Counted from the first letter of the stretch, positions 49,148-59,406 are shown. The stretch: 64,000 bases of DNA from Pseudomonas sp. ANT_H4 (GCF_008369295.1 NZ_VOBG01000001.1:310001-374000), one strand, 5' to 3'. Made by a program: numbers and translations. The notes: generated from the letters alone by a model not told the origin.

Positions 49148-49169
49148 GGCCAGCAAACTCTTGCTGGCC
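49148..49169. other. Strong stem-loop after the 94-codon gene
   Basis: GGCCAGCAA-ACTC-TTGCTGGCC is a perfect 9-bp stem with a four-base loop, 15 bases after the stop. No T-tract follows; a 3'-end stabiliser or weak terminator. Confidence 0.5.
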
Positions 49170-49281
49170 GCAATCCTGTCCCATATCAATACCTCACGAC
49201 TTCTGACTGGACAGCTTGGCAAAGTACGTTCACCTTATGGACTGCTAACGCCTAAAAATTCCTAGAAAGTCTGGAGTCCTT

Positions 49282-49530
49282 ATGTCGTATACCCCTGAGT
49301 TGGTTGCCGAACTGGAAATCCTTGCACTCTTCAACCTGGACAGCTCCCAAGAAGGTCTGAAAGTTCATCAAACTGCAGCACCTGCTGCTATCGCTGCTGC
49401 CCGGCGACTGTTTGAAAAAGACCTGATCGACCAGCCAGACGGCGGCTATCTGACTAGCCTCGGCCGGGACGCGGCTCAACATGCCCAAAGCCTTCTGACC
49501 ATACTGACCACCGCCACAGAAGCAGCCTGA
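49282..49530 (+). CDS. TIGR02647 family small protein
   Basis: An 82-residue protein (SYTPELVAELEILALFNLDSS) with a winged-helix-like pattern: AAIAAARRLFEKDLIDQPDGGYLTSLGRDAAQHAQ. The family is short, conserved in gamma-proteobacteria and probably binds DNA, but no function is known. It lies upstream of cyaA, separated by a tandem hairpin. Confidence 0.82.
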   Translation: MSYTPELVAELEILALFNLDSSQEGLKVHQTAAPAAIAAARRLFEKDLIDQPDGGYLTSLGRDAAQHAQSLLTILTTATEAA

Positions 49531-49546
49531 CACATCGTATCGCCCA

Positions 49547-49588
49547 CGGAATCCCTTCTGACGGATTCCGCGGGCACTTCTGTGCCCG
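49547..49588. other. Tandem hairpins upstream of cyaA
   Basis: Two stem-loops sit side by side: CGGAATCC/GGATTCCG (49547-49554, 49563-49570) and CGGGCAC-TTCT-GTGCCCG (49571-49588). No T-tract follows. They could end the TIGR02647 transcript or sit in the cyaA leader. Confidence 0.5.
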
Positions 49589-49697
49589 GGATAAAATTCT
49601 GACGCCAAAAACAAATTCCCCTTAAACCTCCTACGCTTCTGTCTGTAAACTCCTACACGGCTGCCCACGCCGGGCCCTGCGAGCCACCGAGTTCGAC

Positions 49698-52538
49698 ATG
49701 ACCCGCACCCACGAAATCCGCCCCAACCTGGACGAAGGCATCGACCGCAAGGTGCTGGCCCAGTTGCGCACACGATTTCTGACCCTCAATGATGGGCGCA
49801 TGACCAGGGCCATGGAAGGTTTGACGCCGCGCCAGCAAAGCGTACTGACCCTGCTGCCGCTGTTTTTTCACGTCAATCACCCACTGTTGCCCGGCTATGT
49901 CTCGGGCAGCACTCCGGCCGGGCTGTCGAACTTCGAACCTGACGACCAGGCATTGGCCGAAGCCCTGCGCCTGACCCGATCTTTTTCCTACAAACCCCGT
50001 CACGGCAACCCTCCGCTCCCTATTCATGGTCTGTTTCTGATGGGCAGCCTCGGCACCCTGGCTCAGGCAGATCAGAGTGATATGGACGTTTGGGTCTGCC
50101 ACGCCGCTGATTTAAGCGAGAGCGAGCTGACCGAGCTGCGCAAGAAATGCCAGTTGCTGGAAGCCTGGGCCTTGACCATGGGCGCCGAAGCGCACTTCTT
50201 CCTGATCGAACCGAACCGCTTTGTCCAGGGTGAGCGCGACACCCAGCTCAGTTCCGACGATTGCGGTACGACCCAGCACTATCTGTTGCTGGACGAGTTC
50301 TACCGCACCGCCATCTGGCTGGCCGGACGTACGCCCATCTGGTGGCTGGTGCCGGTCTACGAAGAAACCCGCTATGCTCAATTCACTCACGCGCTGATCT
50401 CAAAACGCTTTATACGCGCCGATGAAACCCTAGACCTCGGCCACCTGGCGCACATCCCGCCTGGTGAGTTTATCGGCGCAGGCCTGTGGCAACTGTTCAA
50501 GGGCATTGAGTCACCCTACAAATCGGTGCTCAAGCTGCTGTTGACCGAGGTCTACGCCAGCGAACACCCCAAGGTGCAATGCCTGAGCCTTCGCTTCAAA
50601 CGTGCGGTGTTCGCCAACCAGGTCGCTCTGGATGAGTTGGACCCGTACATCGTGGTCTATCGCCGCATCGAGGAATACCTCCAGGGCCGCAACGAACCGG
50701 AGCGCCTGGAACTGGTGCGGCGCAGCCTGTACCTGAAGGTCAACCGCAAACTCAGCAGCGGGCAGCGTACCTCTGGCTGGCAACGATTGCTGCTGGAGCG
50801 GCTGGCCAACGAATGGGGCTGGGATCAACGACAACTGGCCTTGCTCGATAGCCGCAGCCAGTGGAAAGTCCGCCAGGTTGCGTCCGAACGCCGGGCCCTG
50901 GTCAACGAGCTCAATTACAGCTATCGCTTCCTGACCCAGTTCGCCCGCACCGAACAGACCGTCAGCCTGATCAACAAACGCGACCTCAATGTGCTCGGCC
51001 GGCGCCTGTATGCCGCCTTCGAGCGCAAGGCCGGCAAGGTCGAGTTCATCAACCCTGGCATTGCCCCCGACTTGGCCGAAGACACCCTGACGCTGGTGCA
51101 GTCGCCCAACCGCAAAGAACCGGGCCAGCACCATTGGGGCCTGTACAACGGCAACCTGACGGCTCTGGAGTGGGAACACTTTGCGCCAATCAAGCGCAGC
51201 CGTGACCTGCTGGAAATGCTTACCTGGTGCCACCGCAACGGGGTGATCGACAGCAGCACCCGCCTGGCGCTACATCCAGGCACCAGCGACCTGACCGAGT
51301 TCGAACTATTCAACCTACTGGGCAGCCTGCAGCAGACCATAACTCTGCCTCTGGTCAGCGTTGATGAGGATCAACTGCTGCGTACGGCGATACCCGATGA
51401 AGTGCTGTTGCTGGTCAATGTCGGCGTCGATCCGCTCAAGCATCACCGCGACCTGAATATCCTGATGACCACCGAGCGCACCGACTCCCTGAGCTACGCA
51501 GGAGTGCGGGAAAACCTGGTGCTGACCCTGGACCAGGTCACGCTCAACAGCTGGAGCGAGGTGATGGTCAGCCGCTACGACGGCCCCCACGCCCTACTCG
51601 ATTGCCTGCGCGACTACCTCAACCAACTGCCGAGCAATCATCTGCCGCGGCTGCGGGTGCGCTGCTTCTGTCACAACCGCGCGCAATTCATTGCCCAGCG
51701 GGTGGAAGAGATTTTCGACACCGCGCAAAACCTGCTGCTCGGCCAGCTCAACCATCGCTACCTGATTCAGGTGCAACAGCACTATCACGTGATGGAGCTG
51801 GCGCCAGGCCAGGCCAACCATGTGTCACTGGCTAGCCAGCAGGCGCTGGTCGACTACCTTAGCGAGGAATTGGCCAGCTACAGCCCGCTGCACCTGGACG
51901 CTATGGCCTTGGAAGACCACGACCTGGCGCTGCTGCTGCCCATGGGCCTGCCGGACTGTGTCCAGGTGTTCTACCGGATCAACGACACCTTCGCTGAGCT
52001 GTACGTGCTCGACGAATTCAACGCGCTCTGGCAGCAACGCCTGCCGTTTCACGACGAGCAAAGCCTGTTGGTGCCCTTGCAGCGATTCCTGCAATCGGTC
52101 ATCTATCGCCGTGACGCGCTGTCACCGCTGGACCCCCAGCAACCGCTGGGCGCGGTGCAGACGCTGTATTACCAGCTATCACCTTCGGGCAGCGGCCGCG
52201 CACGCAGGGCCGAGCCTCGCCCGGCGCCGCAAACCCCGGCCAACAAGCCGTTCTACGACGTGCAGGCGATTATCGGCAAGGCCGCACCCGGCCAGGTCGG
52301 CATCACCTTGTACTGCAATCAACGGGAGTTTTCCGAGCTGGAATTTGGCGACCAACTGTTTGCAGTGGTCGCCCAGGAAATCATCGGGCAACGCCGGGAG
52401 ACCGAGCGTTACCGCTGCTACATCACCGATCTGGACCTGTCCGGCCTGCTCGGTGATGTTCAAAGCCCGAGCAATCTGTACCTGCGCTACAAGGCCGAGT
52501 TGGAACAGGCGCTCAACGAGGCACTGGGCCAGATTTAG
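49698..52538 (+). CDS. cyaA: Class I adenylate cyclase
   Basis: A 946-residue enzyme making cAMP from ATP. The N-terminal catalytic half contains the nucleotidyltransferase-type GSLGTLAQADQSDMDVWVCH (about 115-134) with the metal-binding Asp pair, and GAEAHFFLIEPNRFVQGE. The long C-terminal half is regulatory. In Pseudomonas cAMP acts with Vfr. The length fits the family. The end is convergent with rnk (four-base overlap). Confidence 0.95.
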   Translation: MTRTHEIRPNLDEGIDRKVLAQLRTRFLTLNDGRMTRAMEGLTPRQQSVLTLLPLFFHVNHPLLPGYVSGSTPAGLSNFEPDDQALAEALRLTRSFSYKPRHGNPPLPIHGLFLMGSLGTLAQADQSDMDVWVCHAADLSESELTELRKKCQLLEAWALTMGAEAHFFLIEPNRFVQGERDTQLSSDDCGTTQHYLLLDEFYRTAIWLAGRTPIWWLVPVYEETRYAQFTHALISKRFIRADETLDLGHLAHIPPGEFIGAGLWQLFKGIESPYKSVLKLLLTEVYASEHPKVQCLSLRFKRAVFANQVALDELDPYIVVYRRIEEYLQGRNEPERLELVRRSLYLKVNRKLSSGQRTSGWQRLLLERLANEWGWDQRQLALLDSRSQWKVRQVASERRALVNELNYSYRFLTQFARTEQTVSLINKRDLNVLGRRLYAAFERKAGKVEFINPGIAPDLAEDTLTLVQSPNRKEPGQHHWGLYNGNLTALEWEHFAPIKRSRDLLEMLTWCHRNGVIDSSTRLALHPGTSDLTEFELFNLLGSLQQTITLPLVSVDEDQLLRTAIPDEVLLLVNVGVDPLKHHRDLNILMTTERTDSLSYAGVRENLVLTLDQVTLNSWSEVMVSRYDGPHALLDCLRDYLNQLPSNHLPRLRVRCFCHNRAQFIAQRVEEIFDTAQNLLLGQLNHRYLIQVQQHYHVMELAPGQANHVSLASQQALVDYLSEELASYSPLHLDAMALEDHDLALLLPMGLPDCVQVFYRINDTFAELYVLDEFNALWQQRLPFHDEQSLLVPLQRFLQSVIYRRDALSPLDPQQPLGAVQTLYYQLSPSGSGRARRAEPRPAPQTPANKPFYDVQAIIGKAAPGQVGITLYCNQREFSELEFGDQLFAVVAQEIIGQRRETERYRCYITDLDLSGLLGDVQSPSNLYLRYKAELEQALNEALGQI

Positions 52539-52945
52539 AGAGAAAAGGCGCCGCCGTCTTTGGGCTGAACTTCGACACTGAGCAATTCAAGCTTGAGGGT
52601 CTTGCCTCCCGGTGCGGGCCAATCGATGTGCTGACCGACTTGCAAGCCCAGCAAGGCGCTGCCGACCGGAGCCAGGATCGAGATTTTGCCTTCGTCGGCA
52701 TTCGCGTCCTTGGGGTACACCAGGGTCAGGTGATAGTCCTTGCCACTGCCTTGCTCACGGCAATGCACGCTGGAGTTCATGGTGACAACACCGGCAGGCA
52801 CTTCATCGTGGCCAACCACTTCTTCGGCGCGGTCGAGTTCATGTTGCAGGGCCTCGACGCCCGGCGAAGCTTCGCCTACACGGTCGATCAGTTGCTCAAG
52901 ACGCTGCACGTCAAGACGGGTGAGGATGATGGAAGGTGCGGTCAT
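52535..52945 (-). CDS. rnk: Rnk, GreA/GreB-like RNA polymerase-binding regulator
   Basis: A 136-residue protein: a short N-terminal coiled coil (about 1-50) and a GreA/B C-terminal FKBP-like domain (VTMNSSVHCREQG, LTLVYPKDANADEGKISILAPVGSALLGL). Rnk binds RNA polymerase without cleavage-stimulating activity because the coiled coil is short. It was named for suppressing algQ-linked effects on nucleoside diphosphate kinase. Confidence 0.93.
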   Translation of the reverse strand: MTAPSIILTRLDVQRLEQLIDRVGEASPGVEALQHELDRAEEVVGHDEVPAGVVTMNSSVHCREQGSGKDYHLTLVYPKDANADEGKISILAPVGSALLGLQVGQHIDWPAPGGKTLKLELLSVEVQPKDGGAFSL

Positions 52946-52977
52946 GATTCAGGCAGACTCCTTTTTTCTGCACAAAA

Positions 52978-53012
52978 AAGCAAAACCCCGCCAGGAAAAG
53001 GCGGGGTTCTCA
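52978..53012 (-). terminator. Intrinsic terminator between DUF1289 gene and rnk
   Basis: On the minus strand AACCCCGCC/GGCGGGGTT is followed by TTTTGCTTTTTTG. It would end the cyaY-DUF1289 transcript ahead of rnk. Confidence 0.8.
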
Positions 53013-53087
53013 CGGACCTCGATGAGTTGAGGTGTATCCGGACACTACCACAGCACAATAAATAAACAAGACAGGCTGACCTGAGGG

Positions 53088-53306
53088 TCAGGCGCCAGCC
53101 TTGCGCTGCTCGGCCTGGGCAACGATTACCCGTCGGCGCTGATCGTCAGCAGAGCGCCACTCACGGATGTCTTCCACATGCCGGAAGCAGCCGAGGCAGA
53201 CTTTCTGCTCATCTAGCCGACATAAACTGATACAAGGTGACGGCACCGCCGGGCTGGCATTGCTGAACAGCGGCTTGGGCGGGCGAACCGAAACAGGCTG
53301 TGTCAC
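53088..53306 (-). CDS. DUF1289 small cysteine protein
   Basis: A 72-residue protein with a four-Cys pattern SPCISLCRLDEQKVCLGCFR (Cys-x3-Cys ... Cys-x2-Cys) and ADDQRRRV, typical of DUF1289, perhaps binding zinc or an Fe-S cluster. It starts two bases after the cyaY stop on the same strand, so the two are probably cotranscribed. Confidence 0.87.
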   Translation of the reverse strand: MTQPVSVRPPKPLFSNASPAVPSPCISLCRLDEQKVCLGCFRHVEDIREWRSADDQRRRVIVAQAEQRKAGA

Positions 53307-53308
53307 GA

Positions 53309-53641
53309 TCAGATCTCGTCGAAGTCCAGCTCGACGCCGGCTTGTTCCAGGGTGATGCGCGCGAGCATTTCGCTGAGCAGCTCATCGCTGGTGTCATGTG
53401 CCCAGCGCTTTTCCTCTTCATCGTAGTCAAAGTGAAAACCACCGGAGCGCGCAGCCAGCCATAGCTGACGCAGAGGCTCCTGGCGACTGAAGATCAACTG
53501 GCTACCGTTCTCGAACTTGGCGGTCAGTACCCCCGCCGAGTTCTCCAGATCCACGTCCAGGCCACTCTCGTCGAAAATATCTTCCAGCGCTTGCTGGGTG
53601 GCATCCACCAGATCGTGAAAGCGGGCTTCGGTCAAACTCAT
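53309..53641 (-). CDS. cyaY: Bacterial frataxin CyaY
   Basis: A 110-residue frataxin with the N-terminal acidic helix (SLTEARFHDLVDATQQALED) and the beta-sheet segments NGSQLIFSRQEPLRQLWLAA and GGFHFDYDEEEKRW. It binds iron and modulates Fe-S cluster assembly by IscS. Divergent from lppL-lysA. Confidence 0.94.
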   Translation of the reverse strand: MSLTEARFHDLVDATQQALEDIFDESGLDVDLENSAGVLTAKFENGSQLIFSRQEPLRQLWLAARSGGFHFDYDEEEKRWAHDTSDELLSEMLARITLEQAGVELDFDEI

Positions 53642-53880
53642 TGTGGGAACCTCGAAAAGTGTCTACTCACGCTCAAGCGCCGCACGATACGGGCGAGCCC
53701 CGACGATTGCAAAGGATACCAATTTCATTACCGAGAGCTGCATGAAATATCCTCGCTTGAGGTAGGCCACTTCCCGACAAACTCGGCAAAGCCCCGCCGG
53801 ACGGGTGTCCCGGCGCATAGGCAAGCTGGCGGGTGGTCGGTATACTCGGGCGCAATTAATGCATATTCAAGGATTTCGCC

Positions 53881-54042
53881 ATGAAGCGCCTGATCTCTTC
53901 CCTTGCTGCGCTCGTCGCGGTCGCTTGCCTCGTTAGTGCCTGTGGTCAAAAAGGCCCGCTGTATCTGCCCGATGACAGCAAAGACCCGAATGAACAGGCG
54001 CAATCGTCGCAAACCAAAGCGCACAAGCACGACACCTACTAA
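53881..54042 (+). CDS. lppL: Small lipoprotein LppL (YifL-like)
   Basis: A 53-residue lipoprotein: signal peptide [21 protein letters not shown] with lipobox VSAC (Cys21), then [11 protein letters not shown], the hallmark of the LptM/YifL family that helps mature the LPS-export protein LptD in E. coli. AAGGATTTCGCC precedes the ATG. It lies nine bases before lysA, its usual neighbour, and is easily missed because of its length. A possible -10 (TATACT) lies at 53841-53846. Confidence 0.92.
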   Translation: MKRLISSLAALVAVACLVSACGQKGPLYLPDDSKDPNEQAQSSQTKAHKHDTY

Positions 54043-54051
54043 GGGAACACC

Positions 54052-55299
54052 ATGGACGCTTTTAACTACCGGGACGGCGAGCTGTTCGCGGAAGGCGTGG
54101 CGCTGTCTGCAATTGCCGAGCGCTTTGGCACTCCGACCTACGTTTATTCTCGTGCCCACATCGAAGCACAATACCGTACCTTCGCCGATGCGCTGGACGG
54201 TACGCCACACCTGGTGTGCTACGCGGTCAAGGCCAACTCCAACCTGGCCGTGCTCAATGTCCTGGCGCGCCTGGGCGCCGGTTTTGACATCGTGTCCCGA
54301 GGCGAGCTGGAGCGCGTGCTGGCGGCTGGCGGCAAGGCTGACAAGATCGTGTTCTCTGGCGTCGGCAAGTCACGTGAAGACATGCGCCGCGCCCTGGAAG
54401 TGGGCGTGCATTGCTTCAACGTCGAATCCACCGACGAGCTGGAGCGCCTGCAAGTAGTTGCCGCCGAGATGAACGTTCGCGCGCCTATTTCACTGCGGGT
54501 CAACCCGGATGTTGATGCAGGTACTCACCCGTACATTTCTACCGGCCTTAAAGAAAACAAGTTCGGCATCGCCATTGCTGACGCCGAGGATGTGTACATC
54601 CGCGCCGCCCAACTGCCGAACCTGGAAATACTCGGTGTCGACTGCCACATTGGCTCGCAACTGACCAGCCTGCCTCCCTTCCTCGATGCCCTCGACCGCC
54701 TGCTGGCACTGATCGACCGCCTCGGCGAGTGCGGCATTTACCTGCACCACATCGACCTCGGTGGCGGTGTCGGCGTGCGTTATCGCGATGAAGAGCCGCC
54801 GCTGGTGGCCGACTACATCAGGGCCGTGCGTGAGCGCACCGAAGGCCGCGACCTGACACTGATGTTCGAGCCGGGCCGTTATATCGTCGCCAATGCCGGC
54901 GTACTGCTGACCCAGATCGAGTACCTCAAGCACACCGAACACAAGGACTTCGCCATCGTCGATGCGGCGATGAACGACCTGATCCGCCCCGCGCTGTACC
55001 AGGCCTGGATGAATGTCACTGCGGTTCGCCCACGCGATGGTGCAGGCCGCACCTATGACATCGTCGGCCCGATCTGCGAAACCGGCGACTTCCTGGCCAA
55101 GGGACGTCAGTTGGCCCTGGAAGAAGGCGATTTGCTGGCCGTGCATTCGGCCGGTGCCTACGGATTTGTCATGAGCTCCAACTACAACACCCGCGGGCGT
55201 ACAGCCGAAGTGTTGGTGGACGGTGATCACGCGTTTGAAGTGCGCCGCCGCGAGACAGTAGCCGAGTTGTTTGCTGGCGAAAGCCTGCTGCCGGAGTAA
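54052..55299 (+). CDS. lysA: Diaminopimelate decarboxylase
   Basis: A 415-residue PLP enzyme giving lysine from meso-diaminopimelate. PLP-lysine in [13 protein letters not shown] (about residue 61), HIGSQLTSL, the GGGVGVRY glycine loop, [11 protein letters not shown] and [12 protein letters not shown]. It lies in the lppL-lysA-dapF-DUF484-xerC-HAD operon, four bases before dapF. Confidence 0.97.
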   Translation: MDAFNYRDGELFAEGVALSAIAERFGTPTYVYSRAHIEAQYRTFADALDGTPHLVCYAVKANSNLAVLNVLARLGAGFDIVSRGELERVLAAGGKADKIVFSGVGKSREDMRRALEVGVHCFNVESTDELERLQVVAAEMNVRAPISLRVNPDVDAGTHPYISTGLKENKFGIAIADAEDVYIRAAQLPNLEILGVDCHIGSQLTSLPPFLDALDRLLALIDRLGECGIYLHHIDLGGGVGVRYRDEEPPLVADYIRAVRERTEGRDLTLMFEPGRYIVANAGVLLTQIEYLKHTEHKDFAIVDAAMNDLIRPALYQAWMNVTAVRPRDGAGRTYDIVGPICETGDFLAKGRQLALEEGDLLAVHSAGAYGFVMSSNYNTRGRTAEVLVDGDHAFEVRRRETVAELFAGESLLPE

Positions 55300-55303
55300 G
55301 GCC

Positions 55304-56134
55304 ATGCTGCTGCGTTTTACCAAGATGCACGGCCTGGGCAATGACTTCATGGTCCTCGACCTGGTCAGCCAGCACGCGCACATCCTGCCCAAGCATGCCA
55401 AGCAATGGGGCGACCGGCACACCGGTGTCGGCTTCGACCAGTTGCTGCTCGTCGAGGCGCCGAGTAATCCGGACGTGGATTTCCGTTACCGGATCTTCAA
55501 CTCCGACGGTTGCGAAGTAGAACAGTGTGGCAACGGCGCACGTTGTTTCGCCCGTTTTGTCCTGGACAAGCGCCTGACCGCCAAGCGGCAGATTCGCGTC
55601 GAGACTAAAAGCGGCATTATCGAGCTGGATATTCGCAGCGACGGCCAGATCAGCGTCGACATGGGCGCGCCTCGGCTGGTTCCGGCGGATATTCCGTTCC
55701 AGGCTGCCGAACAGGCCCTGAGCTATTGCGTCGATGTCGACGGCGAGAGCGTAGAACTGGCCGCCGTGTCCATGGGCAACCCCCATGCGGTACTGCGGGT
55801 CAACGACATCAACAGCGCGCCTGTCCATGAGCTGGGGCCGAAGATAGAACATCACCCGCGCTTTCCGGCACGGGTAAACGTCGGTTTCCTGCAGGTCATC
55901 GACCGCTCCCGCGCGCAATTACGCGTCTGGGAGCGAGGTGCCGGGGAAACCCAGGCCTGCGGCACCGGTGCTTGCGCCGCTGCCGTGGCCGCGATCAGCC
56001 AGGGGTGGATGGATTCGCCACTATTGATCGACCTGCCCGGCGGACGCCTGTCCATCGAATGGGCAGGCCCAGGCCAGCCGGTGAAGATGACCGGTCCGGC
56101 CATGCGTGTATACGAAGGACAAGTCCGTCTATGA
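55304..56134 (+). CDS. dapF: Diaminopimelate epimerase
   Basis: A 276-residue cofactor-free epimerase converting LL- to meso-diaminopimelate. The two catalytic cysteines lie in [16 protein letters not shown] and [16 protein letters not shown] at 55304 ([15 protein letters not shown]) gives the standard start, preceded by GGAGTAAGGCC; an earlier in-frame ATG inside lysA is rejected. Confidence 0.96.
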   Translation: MLLRFTKMHGLGNDFMVLDLVSQHAHILPKHAKQWGDRHTGVGFDQLLLVEAPSNPDVDFRYRIFNSDGCEVEQCGNGARCFARFVLDKRLTAKRQIRVETKSGIIELDIRSDGQISVDMGAPRLVPADIPFQAAEQALSYCVDVDGESVELAAVSMGNPHAVLRVNDINSAPVHELGPKIEHHPRFPARVNVGFLQVIDRSRAQLRVWERGAGETQACGTGACAAAVAAISQGWMDSPLLIDLPGGRLSIEWAGPGQPVKMTGPAMRVYEGQVRL

Positions 56135-56147
56135 GTGAGCCAATCCA

Positions 56148-56873
56148 ATGACCGATAAGCCCCAGGTACCCGTTCAAGAGTCCGAACCAACCCCTGATGA
56201 AAGTCTGGAGGCAGCGGCCGTCGCCGCTTACCTGGAGGCTAACCCGGACTTCTTCGTCGAGCATGAAGAGCTGCTGCCGGCCCTGCGCATTCCCCACCAA
56301 CGCGGCGATACCGTGTCGCTGGTGGAGCGGCAGATGAAGATCCTGCGCGAGCGCAATATCGAAATGCGCCATCGGCTCTCGCAACTGATGGACGTGGCCC
56401 GCGACAACGACCGCCTGTTCGACAAGACCCGTCGGCTGGTCCTGACCCTGATGGACGCCGCCAGCCTGGAAGACGCGGTCATTGCCGTCGAAGACAGCCT
56501 GCGCCAGGACTTCCAGGTACCTTTTGTCAGCCTGATCCTGTTCAGCGACAACCCGATGCCGGTGGGCCGCTGGGTCAGCGGCAGCGATGCGCAAACCGCC
56601 ATTGGTGGCCTGCTGTCGGAAGGTAAAACCATCAGTGGCACTCTGCGCGAGCATGAGCTGGACTTCCTGTTTGGTGAAGAACAGCGCAAGCAGATCGGTT
56701 CCACGGCCGTGGTCGCCCTCAGCCATCAAGGCCTGCACGGTGTACTGGCCATCGCCAGCCGTGACCCACAGCACTACAAGAGTTCGGTGGGTACGCTGTT
56801 CTTGAGCTACATCGCCGAAGTGTTGGGCCGCGTCCTGCCGCGCTTCACCACCGCCCTGCGCGCGGTGCGCTAG
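56148..56873 (+). CDS. DUF484 family GAF-like protein
   Basis: A 241-residue cytoplasmic protein: [21 protein letters not shown] at the N-terminus, a coiled coil (about 60-110), and a GAF-like C-terminus (about 110-235: [31 protein letters not shown]). It is always found just before xerC in pseudomonads (YigA-like). Function unknown. Confidence 0.9.
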   Translation: MTDKPQVPVQESEPTPDESLEAAAVAAYLEANPDFFVEHEELLPALRIPHQRGDTVSLVERQMKILRERNIEMRHRLSQLMDVARDNDRLFDKTRRLVLTLMDAASLEDAVIAVEDSLRQDFQVPFVSLILFSDNPMPVGRWVSGSDAQTAIGGLLSEGKTISGTLREHELDFLFGEEQRKQIGSTAVVALSHQGLHGVLAIASRDPQHYKSSVGTLFLSYIAEVLGRVLPRFTTALRAVR

Positions 56874-56875
56874 CC

Positions 56876-57775
56876 ATGGAACGACAACTGGACGCCTACT
56901 GCGCTCATCTGCGCAGCGAGCGCCAGGTGTCTCCCCATACGCTTGAAGCCTACCGACGGGACCTGAACAAGGTCCTGGCATTCTGCGAGAAACAACAGAT
57001 CAGCAGTTGGAAGGTCCTGGACATCCAGAGCTTGCGTAGCCTGATCGCCCGCCTCCACCAGCAAGGCCAATCCTCTCGTAGCCTGGCGCGCTTGCTGTCG
57101 GCGGTGCGTGGCCTTTATCACTACCTGAACCGCGAAGGCCTCTGCGACCACGACCCGGCCAACGGTCTCGCGCCGCCTAAGGGCGAACGGCGCCTGCCCA
57201 AGACCCTCGATGCCGACCGTACCTTGCAACTGCTCGATGGCGCGGTAGAGGATGACTTCCTCGCCCGTCGCGACCAGGCGATCCTTGAGCTGTTCTACTC
57301 CTCGGGCCTGCGCCTGTCGGAGTTGACCGGCCTCAACCTCGATCAGTTGGACCTCGCGGATGGCTTGGTACAAGTGCTCGGCAAGGGCAGCAAGACCCGC
57401 GTGCTGCCGGTCGGCAAGAAAGCCCGGGAAGCTTTGCAACTGTGGTTGGGGCTGCGAGCCCTGAGCAATCCGGCGGATGATGCGGTGTTTGTCAGCCAGC
57501 AAGGGCGGCGCCTCGGGCCACGGGCGATCCAGTTGCGGGTCAAGGCCGCCGGCGAGCGCGAGCTGGGGCAAAACCTGCACCCGCACATGCTCCGGCACTC
57601 GTTTGCCAGCCATATGCTGGAGTCTTCACAAGACTTGCGCGCGGTGCAGGAACTGCTCGGCCACTCCGACATCAAGACCACCCAGATCTACACCCACCTG
57701 GACTTCCAGCACCTGGCGACGGTGTACGACAGCGCCCATCCACGGGCCAAACGCATTAAAGGCGGCGACTCATGA
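56876..57775 (+). CDS. xerC: Tyrosine recombinase XerC
   Basis: A 299-residue recombinase that resolves chromosome dimers at dif with XerD. An N-terminal SAM-like core-binding domain (about 1-85) precedes the catalytic domain with the Arg in [39 protein letters not shown] and the nucleophile Tyr. Its chromosomal operon setting shows it is not a phage integrase. Confidence 0.95.
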   Translation: MERQLDAYCAHLRSERQVSPHTLEAYRRDLNKVLAFCEKQQISSWKVLDIQSLRSLIARLHQQGQSSRSLARLLSAVRGLYHYLNREGLCDHDPANGLAPPKGERRLPKTLDADRTLQLLDGAVEDDFLARRDQAILELFYSSGLRLSELTGLNLDQLDLADGLVQVLGKGSKTRVLPVGKKAREALQLWLGLRALSNPADDAVFVSQQGRRLGPRAIQLRVKAAGERELGQNLHPHMLRHSFASHMLESSQDLRAVQELLGHSDIKTTQIYTHLDFQHLATVYDSAHPRAKRIKGGDS

Positions 57776-58470
57776 GCATCAAGCTGATCACCTTCGACCT
57801 GGACGACACGCTCTGGGATAACGTGCCCGTCATCATCAGCGCCGAGGCGTCGATGCGCGAATGGCTCGCCACTCATGCGTCATTGGTGGGCGAATTGCCC
57901 CTGGAAAAGTTCGCCGGCCTGCGCCAACAGGTGCTGCAGCGCTATCCCGAGCTGAAATACCGTATCAGTGTGTTGCGTCACCGTGTCCTGCTGCATGCCT
58001 TTGAAGAGGCAGGTTATCCACAGCCTGAGGCGACGGAATTGGCGGATGCGTGTTTCGAAGCGTTCATCCACGCCCGGCACCAACTCACGATATTCCCCGA
58101 AGCAGAGCCCATGCTGCAGGCCCTGGGCCGCCAGTACATGCTGGGAGTGATCACCAACGGCAACGCCGATGTGCAACGCGTCGGTCTGGCGGATTACTTT
58201 AAGTTTGCCCTGCGTGCCGAGGATATCGGCATCGCCAAGCCGGACGCACGGCTGTTTCAGGAGGCGTTACAGCGCGGTGGTGTAGATGCGAGCGCCGCCG
58301 TACATATTGGTGACCACCCCGGCGATGACATTGCCGGCGCCCAGCAGGCGGGGCTTCGCGCTATCTGGTTCAACCCAGCGGGTAAAGCCTGGGAAGCCGA
58401 GCAATTGCCAGATGCAGAGATTCGCAGCCTGACTGAACTGCCCGATTTGCTCGCCCGCTGGAACGCATAA
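57772..58470 (+). CDS. HAD-superfamily hydrolase, YigB type
   Basis: A 232-residue phosphatase with motif [10 protein letters not shown] (nucleophile Asp in residues 9-17), motif II TNGNADV, Lys in [11 protein letters not shown] and motif [15 protein letters not shown]. YigB-type enzymes dephosphorylate FMN and sugar phosphates. The start lies in the ATGA overlap with xerC; it is the last gene of the lysA operon. Confidence 0.92.
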   Translation: MSIKLITFDLDDTLWDNVPVIISAEASMREWLATHASLVGELPLEKFAGLRQQVLQRYPELKYRISVLRHRVLLHAFEEAGYPQPEATELADACFEAFIHARHQLTIFPEAEPMLQALGRQYMLGVITNGNADVQRVGLADYFKFALRAEDIGIAKPDARLFQEALQRGGVDASAAVHIGDHPGDDIAGAQQAGLRAIWFNPAGKAWEAEQLPDAEIRSLTELPDLLARWNA

Positions 58471-58503
58471 CTTGCGTGATGAAAGGCTCTTTGTGTCAGC
58501 CAT

Positions 58504-58535
58504 GAAAAAGCCCGCAGCGACGGCGGGCTTTTTCA
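58504..58535. terminator. Bidirectional terminator, HAD gene / sutA
   Basis: AAAAAGCCCGC-AGCGAC-GGCGGGCTTTTT forms a GC-rich stem with an A-run and a T-run on either side, serving both convergent genes. Confidence 0.85.
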
Positions 58536-58553
58536 GCAAGCAAGTAACTGACC

Positions 58554-58877
58554 TTAGATAGGCCGGCTGCCGTACTTGTTATCAGGCTTCTTCGGTGGAT
58601 CAGCCACCACGTTGGCCTCGACTTCCTGCACTTTGCCGCCTTTGGCGAGGAATTCATCCATCGCTCGGGCCAGCGCATCGCGCTCTTTGTTCTTGGCTTC
58701 AACGCTTGGCAGCTCGTCAACCGAAACAGCAGCCTTGGCCTTGCCCTTGGCAGCCGGGGCCGGTGCGTCTTCGCCGCCGTCGTCGTCAGCAACGTCTGAC
58801 GCAGCCGCTTCCAGACCTTCTTCGGCTTCGTCGTCACCTACTTCGAGGTCGTCGTTTTCCAGATCATCGTCGCTCAT
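58554..58877 (-). CDS. sutA: SutA, slow-growth RNA polymerase-binding regulator
   Basis: A 107-residue, largely disordered protein: acidic N-terminal half (SDDDLENDDLEVGDDEAEEG), Ala/Lys linker, a central helix LPSVEAKNKERDALARAMDE and the conserved C-terminus VVADPPKKPDNKYGSRPI. SutA binds RNA polymerase and helps transcription in slow-growing Pseudomonas. The C-terminal half matches that protein closely. Confidence 0.88.
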   Translation of the reverse strand: MSDDDLENDDLEVGDDEAEEGLEAAASDVADDDGGEDAPAPAAKGKAKAAVSVDELPSVEAKNKERDALARAMDEFLAKGGKVQEVEANVVADPPKKPDNKYGSRPI

Positions 58878-58980
58878 GTTCTACCTCATGACTTGCGAAA
58901 AGCAGATTAGTTATAGCCCAGCTTCGCCGTCTGTCGACGGTGGCTGGAAAAAAATCAACATCCGCCGGATAACCAGCGGC

Positions 58981-59406
58981 TTATGCCCCATCACCGTGCA
59001 AGGTGGCGAGGACTTTACGAGCACCACCATGATCGCGGTGCTCGCCCAGATAAACACCTTGCCAGGTCCCCATCGCCAAGTGGCCGGCCTTGACCGGCAA
59101 ACTCAACTGACAGCCCAGCGGTCTGCCCTTGAAGTACGTCGGCAGATCATCCGGGCCTTCGTCGTCATGTTCATACACCGCTCTACCTTGTGGTACCAGC
59201 GTGTTGAAAAAACGTTCGAAGTCACGGCGAACCGCCGGGTCGGCATTCTCGTTGACGGTCAACGAGGCCGAGGTGTGCTGCAGCCACAAATGTAACAAGC
59301 CCACCCGACTGGCCTTCAATTCAGGCAAACCAACGAGCAACTCGTCCGTCACCAAATGAAAGCCCCGGGGCTTGGCCCGCAGGATAATCAGGGTCTGTAG
59401 CCACAT
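58981..59406 (-). CDS. YjbQ family protein
   Basis: A 141-residue single-domain beta-barrel protein (UPF0047): GLLHLWLQHTSASLTVNENADP and GTWQGVYLGEHRDHGG, containing the conserved His and Glu set. The family is associated with a weak thiamine-phosphate synthase activity; its true role is uncertain. Confidence 0.9.
   Translation of the reverse strand: MWLQTLIILRAKPRGFHLVTDELLVGLPELKASRVGLLHLWLQHTSASLTVNENADPAVRRDFERFFNTLVPQGRAVYEHDDEGPDDLPTYFKGRPLGCQLSLPVKAGHLAMGTWQGVYLGEHRDHGGARKVLATLHGDGA

Noticed and set aside
56876..57775. Tyrosine recombinase as a sign of a phage or integrative element
   Set aside because: It is XerC in its normal dapF-DUF484-xerC operon; no att repeats or cargo genes surround it.
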